64,000 nucleotides of DNA from Cepaea nemoralis (GCA_014155875.1 JACEFZ010014444.1:1-64000); one strand, 5' to 3'; positions 1-11,800 are shown, counted from the first letter of the stretch. Numbers and translations: made by a program. Notes: generated from the letters alone by a model not told the origin.

Positions 1-28
1 CCCCCCCTTCAAGGTAGTTGTAATTTAA

Positions 29-1300
29 GTTCGTGTCCAAATAGTGCGGCTATTTCATGACGGCATGCAGGCAAGAGTATAGGAAAATGGTGAACTGTCT
101 GAACCCTTTCCTGCCACCACTGGAGGGAAGCAAGGATGTGTCCTGGCACCAACACTGTTCAGCCTCATGTTTTCAGCCATGTCGATGAATGCCTTCGAGA
201 ACGACGACATTGGAATAGACATCAACTACCGTATGGATGGAAAGTTATTCAATCTCAGAAGGCTGAAAGCCAAAACCAAAATTAACAGCAACACCGTCAG
301 AGAGCTCCTGTTTGCTGATGATTGCGCTCTATACGCCAACTCAGAGGCGGACATGCAATATAATGTTTCAGCTTTCTCACATGCCTGTGCCAACTTTGGG
401 CTCAATATCAACTTGGAGAAGACTGTAGTTATGTACCAGCCAGCAGGGAATAATCACACTGTGCCGAATATCAAAGTGAATGGTCATAGACTAAGTGTTG
501 TGGACAAATTCACCTATCTTGGCAGCACTGTGTCACAAGCTGCCACAATTGATGACGAAGTGAATGCAAGAATCTCCAAGGCCAGTGCGGCCTTTGGCAG
601 ACTGTACAAGAATGTATGGGACAGAACTGGAATAAGCCTGCAAACAAAGCTAAAAGTCTACAAAGCAGTTGTATTATCCACACTGATATATGCTTATGAA
701 ACCTGGACTGTTTATCAGCGACACGCTAGGAAATTAAACCACTTCCACACAGTCTGCCTAAGGAAGCTACTGAAGATTAAATGGCAAGACAAGATTCCAG
801 ACACTGAAGTCATAGAAAGAGCATCCATGCCCAGTATCCACACTTACTGATTCGTTGGGCTGGTCACTTGACTCGCATGCCAGATCACAGACTCCCTAAA
901 CGAATTTTTACAGCGAACTGCGTTGTGGTAAACGCTTCCAAGGTGGCCAGAGGAAACGCTTTAAAGACACTGAAAATTTCACTGAATGCTCTTGGAATTC
1001 ATCATGACACCTGGGAGGCTGCAGCCAGAGACCGTGTGTTCTCTGTAAGTAATGCGTGAATCATTACGCAAAGGTGCAGTCATATGTGAGGCAACCAGGA
1101 CTGCAAGAGCTGTGAAGAATAGGCAGTACAGAAAAACCACTGCAGGAAATCCTCCCCTAGAGACGTCAAGCATTCTTTGCCCACATTGTCAAAAAACATT
1201 TCGAGCCAAAATAGGCCTTATCAGCCTATCTTAGAACCCACGGCTCCATATCTTCAACCCCACTGGATGAAATGAATGGTCATCATCATTCTTGATGGAC
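29..1300 (+). mobile_element. LINE-1x, 5'-truncated copy (RT core to zinc finger)
   Basis: Degenerate non-LTR retrotransposon fragment. The DNA from about position 29 matches the copy at 32.8-33.6 kb almost base for base. The longest open piece (167-850) carries the RT catalytic LFADD motif, the YLGSTVSQ segment and the [10 protein letters not shown] block typical of the C-terminal half of LINE polymerases. The frame is then broken: the next parts lie at about 843-1056 and 1052-1234, and the last includes a C-x2-C finger start (CPHCQKTF) followed by IGLIS, the usual C-terminal finger of this family, here with its His ligands lost. It ends near a (CATCATCAT) tail. A dead copy, 5'-truncated upstream of the RT fingers. 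Clade not assigned. Confidence 0.88.
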
Positions 1301-2200
1301 AAACAACAACAATTTAATTCCCCAAGTCTACATTTTAGTCCAACTGACCGCTGTAGGTGATTAACCCACTATTTTGGCATCAGCATAACGGATATTTAAG
1401 AACGAACACTTTTATCCACTCGGCCAATCTGGCTTCAGTATGTTTCTGAACAACTCCGTAAAAACATTTTGTTTTTCTCTTCACATCTTCCTCTATCTGC
1501 TTGTCAGATATTTTACTCTTTCAGTGTCCCTCTTTTCCATTTCTATAATCCACCCTCTCAGTGTGTTTCTAAGCAACTTCGTGTAAACATTTAGTCTTTC
1601 TCTTCCATCCCTCCTTCCGTGTTTCTCCCTGTTACATTTTTCATTCCATTCATGTCCCTGTTAGCCATCTTTACATGTCACTCTCTCAGTATGTTTGTCA
1701 ACTATTCCGTGTAATCATTTTGTCTTTGTCTTCATCCCTTCGACCATGTGCTTTTCTGTCTGTCACATCTTCTTCCTTCTGTCGAGCCCTCTCTTTTCCG
1801 GTCTGTCAATCCCACCCTCTCAGTGTGTTTCCGAACAACCCCGTGTACACATTTCGCAGCCGTACATAAAAACAGCCTACCTTGTTCTGAGTTTCACGAC
1901 CTACTTAACCTGGAAAGTGCCAACACATGTAGTGTGTTTACCTGACAATCTGTTGTGGCAATTATTGCCTGCGGTGAACTGTAGCCTTCTTCACAGTCAG
2001 GCAGACACGCATCCCGAGGCAATTGGATGTAGCGTTTGGCGTTTTTAAATAATGGTCTTACAATAAGTGGATTTAGTTGTACACACGAGCCTATTTACGC
2101 GTGTATGTCAAACTATTTGTACACCCGAGTGTAACGATTTGCGAACATGCACTTAGATATGTGTAAATAATGTTGAGGATTATATTAATCTTTCATATTA
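1301..2200. other. No gene seen; pyrimidine-rich spacer
   Basis: T/C-rich DNA (1480-1830) with weakly repeated phrases such as 'ctctcagtgtgtttct'. Open frames here are short and low in complexity. I see no exon, RNA gene or transposon end. Confidence 0.5.
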
Positions 2201-2297
2201 GTCATCTTTCCCATTTATAATTCTCATCAAAAGATGTTATATGACCCTCATCCTCCTCCTCCTCCCCCCCTCTCCTCCTCCTCCTCCCCTCCTCCTT

Positions 2298-2395
2298 TTC
2301 TTCTTCTTCTTCTTCTTCTTCTTCTTCTTCTTCTTCTTCTTCTTCTTCTTCTTCTTCTTCTTCTTCTTCTTCTTCTTCTTCTTCTTCTTCTTCTA
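2298..2395. repeat. (TTC)n microsatellite
   Basis: About 98 bp of almost perfect TTC repeat, framed by TCC-rich DNA. It produces the spurious poly-Leu, poly-Phe and poly-Glu open frames on both strands. Confidence 0.97.
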
Positions 2396-2419
2396 CCTCC
2401 TCCCCCGGTCGTCGTCCAT

Positions 2420-2745
2420 GCTTTGTAGCGTTGGTGATCATATCTTCACAGCCTTCTAGTCTCTTGCGTTGCCAATAATTTCTGATACCGATGTTCCTCC
2501 ATGTTATGATACACATTCCAGCATCTTCTCTCTTGGTCTTTCCCTGGTTCTTCTCCCCTCCAACCTTCCTATTGTGACGTCATACTCCAGCCTCCCCCTT
2601 CTTGTGACACGCCCACAGAATATGGACTGTCCTTTTCTGATATCAGTAACCAGTTCTCTTTGTGAGTTAACTTCTTTCAAGATATCTTCATTTCTCTTTC
2701 TATCCCTCCACCTTGTTCTGCTCATTCTTCTATAAAATCACTTCT
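2420..2745 (-). mobile_element. LINE 3'-end relic (LINE-B like)
   Basis: On the - strand, 2725-2504 reads as a C-terminal LINE tail: an RKGQSIFCGRVTRRGRLE stretch and a GRRTRERPREKMLE stretch. These match the 'RQ..FFGHV.R...LE' and 'G.R.RGRPRE' pattern of the LINE-B C-terminus seen intact at 21.7-21.9 kb. It lies just beyond the TTC microsatellite. Short, old and non-functional. Confidence 0.75.
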
Positions 2746-2999
2746 CAGCTGCCTTCACATAATATCTTTTTGTCATCTAATTGTCCACGATATGCTTCCG
2801 TGCATTGGGACTTTCTGAATATACCTTTTAAGAACTCTGATGGTAACCTCGATTGATATAGATAAAGTGCAGAGAATATTCACCATATAGTGGAATGCTG
2901 CCTTTTCTTGGGCTATTCTACATTTAGCTTCCTTAATAGCTTCCAAGAGATGTTATTAGAGTATATAATCTTAAGTGGGGTTAATCCATTCTTGTACTA

Positions 3000-3520
3000 T
3001 TTTGTCAGTGGCCAAACGTGAACAGTTTTTCCTGGTCTGGGCATGCGATAACAAGCTTAGCATACTCAGGCGCTTAGCTGTGGAACAATCTTCCACACGA
3101 AATCAAAGACATCACCAATCACTATACATACAGTCGCAACCTGTTTGAACACTATCTCAGTACAGACTACACGCCCTGCCTACAAACAAAAACATAAAAA
3201 TAATAGAAAATTATCTAACATGATAACTAGCTAATAAACATTCTCATGTGTATGGTACGTTACACCTTCTTTAGGTATATGGCCATGTTAAAAATTGTTT
3301 TAATGAGTATATATTACTGAATATTATTGATTATTTTCCATGCGTTTTAATGAATATAATAGTTCTTTTGTTGTTTAATATTAGCTTCATAAGTGATGTT
3401 GAATAAAATGACATATGAGAGGAAAGAGAGAAGAAGGGCAGAATGTCAGACGGGCCTGCGTGCCCTATTCTTAACCCTTTAAAATAAAGTTTGTTCTTTT
3501 GTTCGTTCGTTCGTTCATGG
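3000..3520 (+). mobile_element. LINE-D 3' end: ORF end, 3'UTR and (TTCG)n tail
   Basis: The frame at 3078-3197 encodes LWNNLPHEIKDI followed by a Leu/Phe-rich end and a stop, the usual C-terminus of CR1/Jockey-type polymerases ('LWNSLP.EI'). The 3'UTR ends with a block (about 3435-3520) shared with 6990-7070 and 26255-26335: 'GAATGT(A/C)AGACGGGCCTG', an AATAAA and a GTTCGTTCG run. The shared block marks the 3' terminus of one LINE family. Confidence 0.75.
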
Positions 3521-3534
3521 CAGTCTCTCACAGG

Positions 3535-3985
3535 CGTGGACACGCCACATATCATGATACACTTGCATAGGTGTGAATATGCCACACGTCATGGTACACT
3601 CTCATAGGCTTGGGTATGCCACACGTCATGGCACACTTTCATAGATTAGGACGTGCCACACGTCATGGTAGACTTTCATAGGCATGGACACGCCACACGT
3701 CATGACACTCTCATAAGTTAGAACATGCCACACGTCTTGGCACACACTCATAGGTTAAGACATGCCACGAGCCATGGCACACACTCATAGGTTAAGACAT
3801 GCCACGAGCTATGACACACTCCCATAGGTTAGGACATGCCACACGTTGTGGCACACACACCTAGGTTAAGACATGCCACACGTCATGGCGCACACTCATA
3901 GGTTAGGACATGCCACACGTCATGGCACACACTCATAGTTTTAAGACATGCCACGCGCAATGGCACACACTCATAGGTTAATTAT
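3535..3985. repeat. Minisatellite, ~37-bp unit, about 12 copies
   Basis: Degenerate tandem units of the form 'cataggttaggacatgccac' followed by 'acgtcatggcacacact'. Copies differ by point changes and small indels. It begins directly after the LINE-D (TTCG)n tail. Non-coding. Confidence 0.9.
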
Positions 3986-4489
3986 CGAACAGGGGATAGC
4001 TTCTGCTGAGCTGAAACTGGAGTCCGGATAAAAACAAAGGATATAACTAAGAAGCTCGGCGAATGGAAGAGCACACAGGTACAGATGAACGTTTCCACAC
4101 GTCTTCATCAACAGAACAACAAAGAAACAGTTAATTTCTTTACAATAACTGATACAATACAATGTGCTTATCTCGACATTCAAGAGTTTGTCCGATCAAC
4201 TAAACTGCGCCCTGAATCACACGCGCTTCTTTTGGTTAGGTTTTCTGTTTACATTTGCCCAGGTAGCATCCTCTTCGGTTGATTTTCAACTGCCGGGGTA
4301 TTTTTGATGTGTAGATGGGCTCCCTTAGTCTTGCTATGTGTCCAGAAGAACTAGGAGTCCAATCTACTACTCCATTTTCAGCAGACCGCATTTACGTTGA
4401 TTTTGATTATAATAGCCGTCGGCTGTTTAGAATAAATGGCAAACTACTCAACTAAAATTGCGGGTAAATCACAAACAGCAAAGAAAAAC

Positions 4490-5615
4490 ATGTCCAAAAA
4501 TTTTTTACTGTCTACGTCTAATTTCTCTAATCAGTTTACGATTTTCATTTGTCTCCTGTAGTACTTGGTCATTGGTTTTCTATCTGTCCATGGTATTCTT
4601 TGCATTTTCCTCAGAAACCACATTCTGCAGCCATCAGATGTTTTTCAGCTTGACTGCACATTGTCCAAGTTTCACATCCATACAAAAGAACAGGCTCTAT
4701 GTATCCACTCACCACTCTTTTTCTCGTTTCAATTAACATCTTTTTATTGGTCAGAATGTTTTTCATCTTGCTAAAGGCTACTTTCGCCATGGCGATTCTT
4801 ATTCTAATCTCTTCAAGGCATCTCCCATCAGATGTTATGACTGTTACGAGATAATTGTACCGATTCACTTGTTGAAGAATATTCCCATTTACTTGTATAT
4901 TACATTGTGGTACTTCGTTCTTCCTAGTGAGGACCATAACCTATGTCTTCATACAATTTAATTCCAACCTCAGCTGCTCACTGTGTACAACAGCTGCGTC
5001 TACTAATTGTTGTAGATCTTGTGCATTGTCTGCAATCAGTACTGTATCATCTGCATATCTAATGTTATTGATGTTTCGTCCTCCAATGCTGATTCCATTT
5101 ATATCTTCTACATTCCTGAAAATATTTTCACTGTATAGGGAAAGAAGATCTGGAGACATTACACATCCCCGCCTAACACCTCTCTTAATATGTTGATATT
5201 GTCCCACTTCATTATCAATCCTTATGGCAGCTTGTTGTTTCCGATATATGTATTTTATAAGTCTAATGTCTTTCCCATCAATTTGTAGATCTGCAAGAAT
5301 ATCTACCATGTTGACATGTCTAACTCTATCAAAAGCCTTTGTGTAGTCAATAAAGCAAAGGTGTATATCCTTGTTTACTTCTCTAGCACGTTCAATAACT
5401 GTTCGCAGCATATACACAGCATTTACTGTACCCTTTCCTTCTACAAACCCACATTGTTCTTCCCATGTTTCAGGTTGTATTTTCTTCCTCACTCTTTGCA
5501 TGATAATTCGTAGCAAAATCTTTGTGATGTGGCTCATTATACTAATTGTTCTAAGTTGATCACATTCCAAGGTTCCTGATTTCTTAGGGATTGCAATAAA
5601 TACAGAGTTCATAAT
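4490..5615 (-). mobile_element. LINE-B copy, RT region (minus strand)
   Basis: Two overlapping - strand frames (5612-4941 and 4937-4611) encode most of an RT domain: FIAIPKKSGTLECDQLRTIS, CFIDYTKAFDRVRH, GVRRGCVMSPDLL and the catalytic IRYADDTVLIAD motif, then YNYLVTVITSDGRC and the IEPVLLYGCETWT segment. One frame change near 4940 breaks the ORF. APE and 5' parts are missing. It belongs to the 'NKKM' subfamily, distinct from the 'NKSL' copy that starts next to it on the other strand. Confidence 0.9.
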
Positions 5616-5616
5616 T

Positions 5617-6165
5617 CAGAAGGTATGTAGAATAGGACAAGCAAAAACTGTATTCTAACAAATTAAGAAGGTTTTGTGTAATAAGTCGTTGTTCTTGAAA
5701 GTTAGGAAAATAGTTCTTGCATGTTACGTTGAACCAGGTTTAACATACGACTGCGAGTCCTGGACAATTAGCAAACAGCCGAAAAAAAATCACTGGAAGC
5801 CTTAGAGATTTGGTTTTATAGAAGAATGCTGAAAATTAGTTGGACAGCCAAAAAGAGCAATCAGGATGTTTTAAGGGAAGCTGAGTCGCAAATAGACAAG
5901 TTATCACAAACATCAAAAAGAGGCAGTCTTCGTTTTTTGACTACGTTATGAGAAAACAAAAACTGGAACATGTTATGACAACCGGAAATATTTCCGGAAT
6001 GAGAGGTAGAGGAAGACAGCGTGAAAAGATTATTGACAGTCTTATGTCATGGCACGGAAGGGAGTCAACACACGAATTGATCCATGACGTCGGAGATCGT
6101 AATTTGTGGAGAAGCATGATCGCCCACGCCAGCCGGCAAGGCAATGGATGATGATGATGGTGTAC
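5617..6165 (+). mobile_element. LINE-B 3' end, NKSL subfamily, heavily mutated
   Basis: Plus-strand relic matching 21440-21970: RIGQAK, LCNKSLFLKVRK and YVEPGL segments, then the 3' end with RGRGRQREK and a (GAT)n tail at about 6147-6160. Several stops and frame changes interrupt it. It abuts the oppositely oriented LINE-B piece at 4490-5615. Confidence 0.8.
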
Positions 6166-6179
6166 CCGTTGCCTCCCTC

Positions 6180-7070
6180 ATCTGCTGCCCTCCCCCTTTT
6201 TTCCCCTCCCCCAATTGCAGCATTGGTCCTCAACCAACTCACCCCAAGCAGTCGAATCTGTCGCTTTGTCATACAGTTCCGTCCCTCTTCTCTCCACATT
6301 ATTCATGTCTGCCGCCCATGCACCTCTCCGTGTGTTGTTTCCTCTCCCTCTATTTCGTCTGCCCTGTGGTTTCCAGACACAGGACTTTCTTAGTTGCACT
6401 ATTCTCAGCTTTTCTCTGTGTGAGCCTTGTGCAGTGCCAGCGTCGACGCCTCGCCTCTTGGTGATTGGGTTTGGGTGTATGTGTGTGCCAGGGAGTGTGT
6501 GTTTGTGTGTTATTAAGTGGGTACATAACTGTCGAAATATGTCTGTCTGTCTGCCTGCCTGCCTGTCTGTCTGTCTGTCTGTGTATGTGTTTATGCTTGT
6601 GTGCGTGCCTCTGTGTGTATATGCCTGCCTGCCTGTCTGTCTGTGTACGTGTTTATGCTTGTGTGCGTGCCTCTGTGGGTATATGTCTGTCTGTCTGCCT
6701 GCCTGCCTGCCTGTCTGTCTGTGTACGTGTTTATGCTTGTGTGCGTGCCTCTGTGGGTATATGTCTGTCTGTCTGCCTGCCTGCCTGCCTGCCTGTCTGT
6801 CTGTCTGTGTACGTGTTTATGCTTGTGTGCGTGCCTCTGTGTGTATATATGTGTCTGGCTGCCTGCCTGTCTCATAACTTGGTAATATGCATTGTTTATG
6901 CTCACAACATTCATTTGAAAATGGTTTTTTTTTTAAACTATGTGAAAATAACATACACAATAGATAATTGATGTACAAAAGATGAGTAATTGGTAGGGCC
7001 GAATGTAAGACGGGCCTGCATGCCCAATTTATGACCCTTTAAAAATAAAGTTTGTTCGTTCGTTCTCTCC
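6180..7070 (+). mobile_element. LINE-D 3'UTR with internal minisatellite and (TTCG)n tail
   Basis: 6215-6440 matches 45180-45370 (shared 'GGTCCTCAACCAACT', 'TTATTCATGTCTG' and 'ACTATTCTCAG' blocks). 6875-7070 matches 26160-26335 through 'GTAATATGCATTGTTTATG', the GACGGGCCTGC block, AATAAA and GTTCGTTCGTTC. Between them sits a variable CTGT-rich array. I read this as one LINE 3'UTR whose middle is a hypervariable simple repeat. No coding part is left. Confidence 0.7.
6537..6872. repeat. CTGT/CCTG minisatellite, ~85-95-bp unit, 4 copies
   Basis: Each unit combines a (CTGT)n/(CCTG)n tract with 'GTGTACGTGTTTATGCTTG' and 'GTGTGCGTGCCTCTGTG'. The open frames across it are repeat artefacts. Confidence 0.9.
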
Positions 7071-7079
7071 AAGAGCTTT

Positions 7080-7680
7080 ACGTTGATGATTCTGTGATAC
7101 CAATTTAGTGCCTGTATTGTGCCCAGACATTAGTTAACGAATTTGCGTGGATTATTAGTTATTCCTTTAGTCGTTCTCCATTGCCTTGTAATTTACAAAA
7201 CCCCACACCGCCTTCATCGCTTGTAGAACCAGGTCCACTGGATCTCAAGAGTACGTAGTACCTCTAATCCACTCCGCCAGTACACGTGAAGGCCGTACAC
7301 TTGAGCCACCCCCTGCGGCAGTACCTGCCATGGAATCACCTGCACCTTTGATCTCACCTGCAGCTGGCTCAGCGTCGGGTCTGCGGGTGTTTATTTGATG
7401 CTCTTACCTTCTACCCAAGTGATCTGATTGTTTATTGACTCTGTGGATATCTATCCCGAACCTGTTCAGCGGCTCACGTTTTCTCCGTCACCACGTTATA
7501 AAGTCTGGGAGTAATTGGTAGCGGTTGTGAAACGAGTTGCCAGTTGCCTTATGTTTCGTCTCTCCATTCCCGGTGGGTTGATATGTCAGGGTATTACGTA
7601 CATGCTTGAGGAAAGCTGCCGAATAGGAAAGGATGTTATCTGACAGACAGTGGGATCAACACCTTGTGCCACATTTATTG
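7080..7680. other. No gene seen
   Basis: Unique-looking sequence with no convincing exon or transposon motif. Confidence 0.4.
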
Positions 7681-7930
7681 AAATACAGAAGATCAGATGG
7701 TTTGTTCATCTCGTTAGAATGTAATACCATCAACTATCAGCACTGGCCCTACACCAAAGAAGATCTGCTACGAGAGTAAGGTGACGCCCGAGAAGAAAAT
7801 GGATCGACGTCATCAAAGACACTGCAATCACATGAAATGATAATATCCAGTGCCACTCATTGGGCGCTGGAGCGCCAGTTATTCCTCCCCACAACGCTTG
7901 ACAGCAAAAGTGGAAGATGATGATGATTAT
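7680..7930 (+). mobile_element. LINE 3'-end relic
   Basis: Translates in pieces to a C-terminal LINE pattern: an IRWFVHLVRM-like start, then a K-M-D-R-R-H-Q-R-H segment resembling the family 'RRWMDDIKD' block. It ends in a (GAT)n run at about 7916-7928, the tail type of the LINE-B and LINE-C families here. Badly decayed. Confidence 0.5.
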
Positions 7931-8159
7931 AACGTACATGCAATGGAACATCTAACTCATCATGTCTGTTCTTTGAGGGTGTGGCATTGCACATACCGGT
8001 GGGTATGCCATGTTAGGTCATCGTATATTCTAGGCCGTAGTGTGATGAGGTGAGGTGACTATTGTCGTTCTTGTCTTCTTTAGATCCCTGAACATTCTGA
8101 AAATAGTATCCATTTAATGGGATTGCGTCAACCCAGAAGCCGTGTGGTCTGACGCAATA

Positions 8160-8345
8160 ACTCTGGAGTCTCCGTGGCCAAGTGACACAAAAACTCTGGA
8201 GTCTACATGGCCAAGTGACACAATAACTCTAGAATCTCCGTGGCCAAGTGACACAATAACTCTGGAGTCTCCGTGGCCAAGTGACACAATAACTCTGGAG
8301 TCTCCGTGGCCAAGTGATACAATAACTCTAGAGTCTCCGTTGCGA
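8160..8345. repeat. 33-bp minisatellite, ~6 copies
   Basis: Unit 'caataactctggagtctccg' plus 'tggccaagtgaca'. The period is a multiple of three, so it reads as an 11-residue repeat (TITLESPWPSD), which is an artefact. The unit is related to the head of the tRNA-like SINE that follows at 8335. Confidence 0.93.
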
Positions 8346-8690
8346 AGTGGTTACACCGTCTGCTTCGCGCTCTAAGGATTGTGTGTTCGATTCTGGGCTG
8401 CGTGGTTCGGTTCACTAGTGCAGTTTTCTCGGAGACATCTGGAGGTCGTCGCTGGAGCTACGGAGTTCATGTTTTGTGCGACGCTTTGGGCAGAACGCCC
8501 CCCCCCTCCCCCCTGATGAAAGAGACCGATCCATGTGGGATAAAACTCAGTGTAATGAAGTCGAGCCTCTTGTCTTTTAAACTCTTAAAACCGTGTCTTC
8601 TTGGGATCGCAGACAATTCTGAAAATAGTACCCATTTTATGAGACTGCGTTAATCTCGTAGGTGTATGGTCAGACACAATAACCTTGTCA
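8335..8690 (+). mobile_element. tRNA-derived SINE
   Basis: The head at 8335-8410 has a pol III A-box-like 'GCGAAGTGGTTACAC' and a B-box-like 'GTGTTCGATTCTGG' at tRNA spacing. The body ends in 'AATTCTGAAAATAGTACC' and 'GACACAATAACC', which is also present upstream of the 33-bp array (8076-8160). Confidence 0.65.
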
Positions 8691-8799
8691 CTGTTGTGGG
8701 TTAAACCCAGTGCCACTATTTTCGCAAGCTTGCGCGCTAACTACTATACAATCCTGGCTGTTTCTCGTCTAAGGATGGGCTTATTGAAAGTATAGTTTC

Positions 8800-9480
8800 T
8801 TAAAGGAAAGCTGAGAATCACATCAGCAACTGAGATTACCAAAATCCAGATATTGCACGAAGCCAATTCACAGAGATACCAAATAATTATCAGCATGAAG
8901 ACAAGACTGGTAGAGGCAATGATGAATCTGTTGGTAGTAAAGTGACAGAGGAGATGATTGGTGGTCCAAATAATCAGGAGCACAGAAGACAGTTTTTAAA
9001 AAAAATGGGGATTGATGATGAATAATGATGCTGTTGAATGAATAATGATGATAAATAATGATGATGAATAATGAGAAGGAAGACGAGGGACAAGAAGAGG
9101 AGGGATCAGAAAAGTAAAACAAGAAGGCAACAAGTAGAGGAGGAATACATTTTCGCGACATTTGTAGAGTACCTAATAGCCTCTAACTGACTTCATTGCG
9201 TGAACTAAGGTCAAGGGTATTTTGAGAAGTGTCTTGAGAGTTCACCGAGCTGGCACCAGGAAAGGTCATCGTGAAATAGCGCCTGGTTTATTGTGCTGGC
9301 ATCTTATTGGGAGATACCAGATGCAGACAGCCAGTTTCGGGTGGATGGCCCGCACATAACAGTTTGTATGACAGCCTTACGAAGCCGCGCCAAACTGCTG
9401 TAGTGATGATGTATATGCAGATTTTATATGATAAAGTTAATGTTTAAAACGCGGTTTTCTCAAGCCGATAGGCGCTTAGT
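8800..9480. other. No gene seen
   Basis: Contains an A/G- and GATGAATAATGAT-rich patch (9000-9075). No coding signal or recognisable transposon end. Confidence 0.4.
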
Positions 9481-9489
9481 TTCTCTCAG

Positions 9490-9655
9490 ATACATCATCA
9501 TCATCCAGTGCCTTTGCCGACTGGCGTGGGCGATCATGCCTCTCCACAAATTACTATCTCCGATGTAATGGGCCAACTACCTGTGTTGACTCCCTTCCGT
9601 GCACACACGACTGTCAAGAATCTCCTCTCGCTGTCTTCATCTGCATATCTTTCCG
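9490..9655 (-). mobile_element. LINE-B 3' end (NKSL type), minus strand
   Basis: Begins with CATCATCATC (the reversed GAT tail) and matches the 3' end at 5950-6160 and the similar piece at 11805-11945 ('TGGCGTGGGCGATCATGC', 'GTTGACTCCCTTCCGTGC'). Confidence 0.75.
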
Positions 9656-9819
9656 TAAATCTTTCCGATACATAGGGATGTATATTCTACTTGTCTCCGT
9701 AGCACAGTGATTGAGACAACACTTGCACCGCCTATTAATGCAATCTGCCGGCTACTATAAATGATTGCTTGGTTTAGGAGTCTGTTGCTTAATTGTTTAC
9801 CACCACCACCACCACTCAT

Positions 9820-10345
9820 CGTCATCATCATGTGCCATGGCGGTAATCGTGGGCGGTCCTGTTTCGCTATCTCACACGATCATCAGAGTCGTGGATCAAC
9901 TCTGTGTTCTTGTCCCGACCATGCCATGTGGTCAAGCCATCCACAAGGTTATCTTCTCTGCCTTCCCCTTGTTCTTTTCCCCTCAATCTTGACAGTTGTC
10001 ACCAAGTTCTCTAGTTCTCATAACATGGCCAAAAATTGTTACTGTCTACGTATAATTTCTCTAATCAGTTTACGATTTTCATTTGTTTCTTGTAGGACTT
10101 AGTCACTGGTTTTTCTATTTGTCCATGGTGATCTTTGCAATTTCCCCAGAAACCTCATCTCCACAGCCATCAGATGTTTTTCAGCCTGTCTGCTCATTGT
10201 CCACGCTTCACATCCATACAAAAGTACACGCTTTCATTAGCGCTTGCAACACTCTTTTTCTCGTTAAAAATGCCATCTTTTTATTGGTCAGTATGTTTTC
10301 CATCTTGCAAAAGGCTACCTTCGCCATGGCAATTCTTTTTGCAAA
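9820..10345 (-). mobile_element. LINE-B 3' end (NKKM type), minus strand
   Basis: Matches 33740-34033 plus 37173-37380 and 4520-4800 over its whole length ('CATGTGGTCAAGCCATCCA', 'CTTGTTCTTTTCCCCTC', 'TTTTTATTGGTCAGTATG'). It encodes, on the - strand, the region from about the NKKM block to the C-terminus, with stops. 5'-truncated. Confidence 0.85.
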
Positions 10346-10439
10346 TGCAGCTTCATTTATTACTACTACTCGAACTACTAATAATAGACTTAGAACGAGA
10401 AGTAGTGATATCACAATTGAAAGATAGCATGAACAACTC

Positions 10440-10754
10440 ATTTAGCAATCGAATGGTAACATGAACGTCTCGCCTAATAGTGGGAATATACACGAACAAG
10501 TGAACTGTAACACCAACATCTTATCTAGCAATGAAATAGTAATAATTGCTTTGTCTTTCTTCTTGGTTCCTCTTTCGACGGCAGTACGTCACAGGTGCTT
10601 TCTAGACTAATTCACTTTAGTAATATGTCTCAGGTGTTTTTGGTAGCAAAAATATGTATGCCGTCAAGGCCAAGCTGTCTCAAAATCTGTCCAAGCAACA
10701 ACGCCAGAATGAAGCCAAGTAGAATCTTCCTCGCCATCCCCCACCTCCCGAGAC

Positions 10755-10810
<56 letters not shown>

Positions 10811-10938
10811 TGGGGGGCATCAACTAAGCAAAGTCACCAACTTCAATCACACAAAAAGCCAGGAAACAGCTGAGTAAAGTTTCCGACGCCAGCCACGCAA
10901 ACAAGCCAGGAACAATCTAAACAGTCTTTGTAACCCCC

Positions 10939-10969
<31 letters not shown>

Positions 10970-11800
10970 ACACACGCACGCACACACACAGTTCTTAAAT
11001 TTGGTTTAAAAGTAACCATTATGACATCCCTTTCACTAATAATTATCTTTCATATTCACAATGCGCACGTAGGTGTCATAACGGTTAGTGCGTTTTCCTG
11101 CCAAATCAGGGTTGCTTCGGGCAAAGTTGCAGGCTACATTCAACAATGAAACATAGAGAGCATCTGTGTGGTTCGGTGAGATATTGGTGCATGATTGGGC
11201 AGATGTGATCGGGGTCCTTTTGGGGGATCTTGTGTATATTGTAGAAAAGATAGATCATCACGGCCTGGAGTGAATGGTGCTGCAGGGAGTGACCAGAGGA
11301 TCTGGCCGACACTCAGGACTGCGAGGAAAAGGTCAGACGCGATCTGACCGACACTCAGGACTGCGAGGAAAAGGCCAGACGGAGACATAATCAGACTGCT
11401 GTTGGTACCATGTGTATTGGGACTATTCTCTGGCTGCTGAAGATGAGGACGGAGGACGTATGGGAATGCACCGAGTGCCGCGATATCGGTTCTTGACTCA
11501 ACTCAACTCAGCCTCCCAAAACAGCGATGCGGTTTCATTCCTCAGCCTTATGTTACCTCAGCAGTGCACCTCCGGAGTCACCACTCTGATACACCGTTTG
11601 TTTGCTGGATCAGTGTCCAGTGTTTGAGGATTGTCTTGGAATGCATTGCTGTGAGGAAGGGAAGTGGTCAACCATTTCATTATGCATCACCTAGAATATG
11701 TGAATGTATTGGTTTCAAGAATCGATATCGTTGCACTCTGGGCAAACATGTATATGTGTAGTCTCCCTCAGCAAATGTAAGTTCTAGATGACGATCGTTC
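10440..11800. other. No gene seen; simple repeats only
   Basis: Holds an (AG)n tract (10752-10803), a 22-nt C run followed by (CA)n (10934-10991), and a ~45-bp segment repeated twice at about 11290-11385 ('GACACTCAGGACTGCGAGG'). The remaining open frames have no recognised similarity. Confidence 0.5.
10752..10991. repeat. (AG)n, poly-C and (CA)n microsatellites
   Basis: (AG)n at 10752-10803, C run at 10934-10955, (CA)n at 10955-10991. Confidence 0.95.

Noticed and set aside
2202..2516. Long poly-Glu / poly-Leu / poly-Phe frames
   Set aside because: Pure translation of the (TTC)n microsatellite.
6215..6971. Cys-rich 'toxin-like' frames (CLSVCLPAC repeats)
   Set aside because: Translation of a CTGT/CCTG minisatellite with no signal peptide or cysteine framework independent of the repeat; all three frames give similar peptides.
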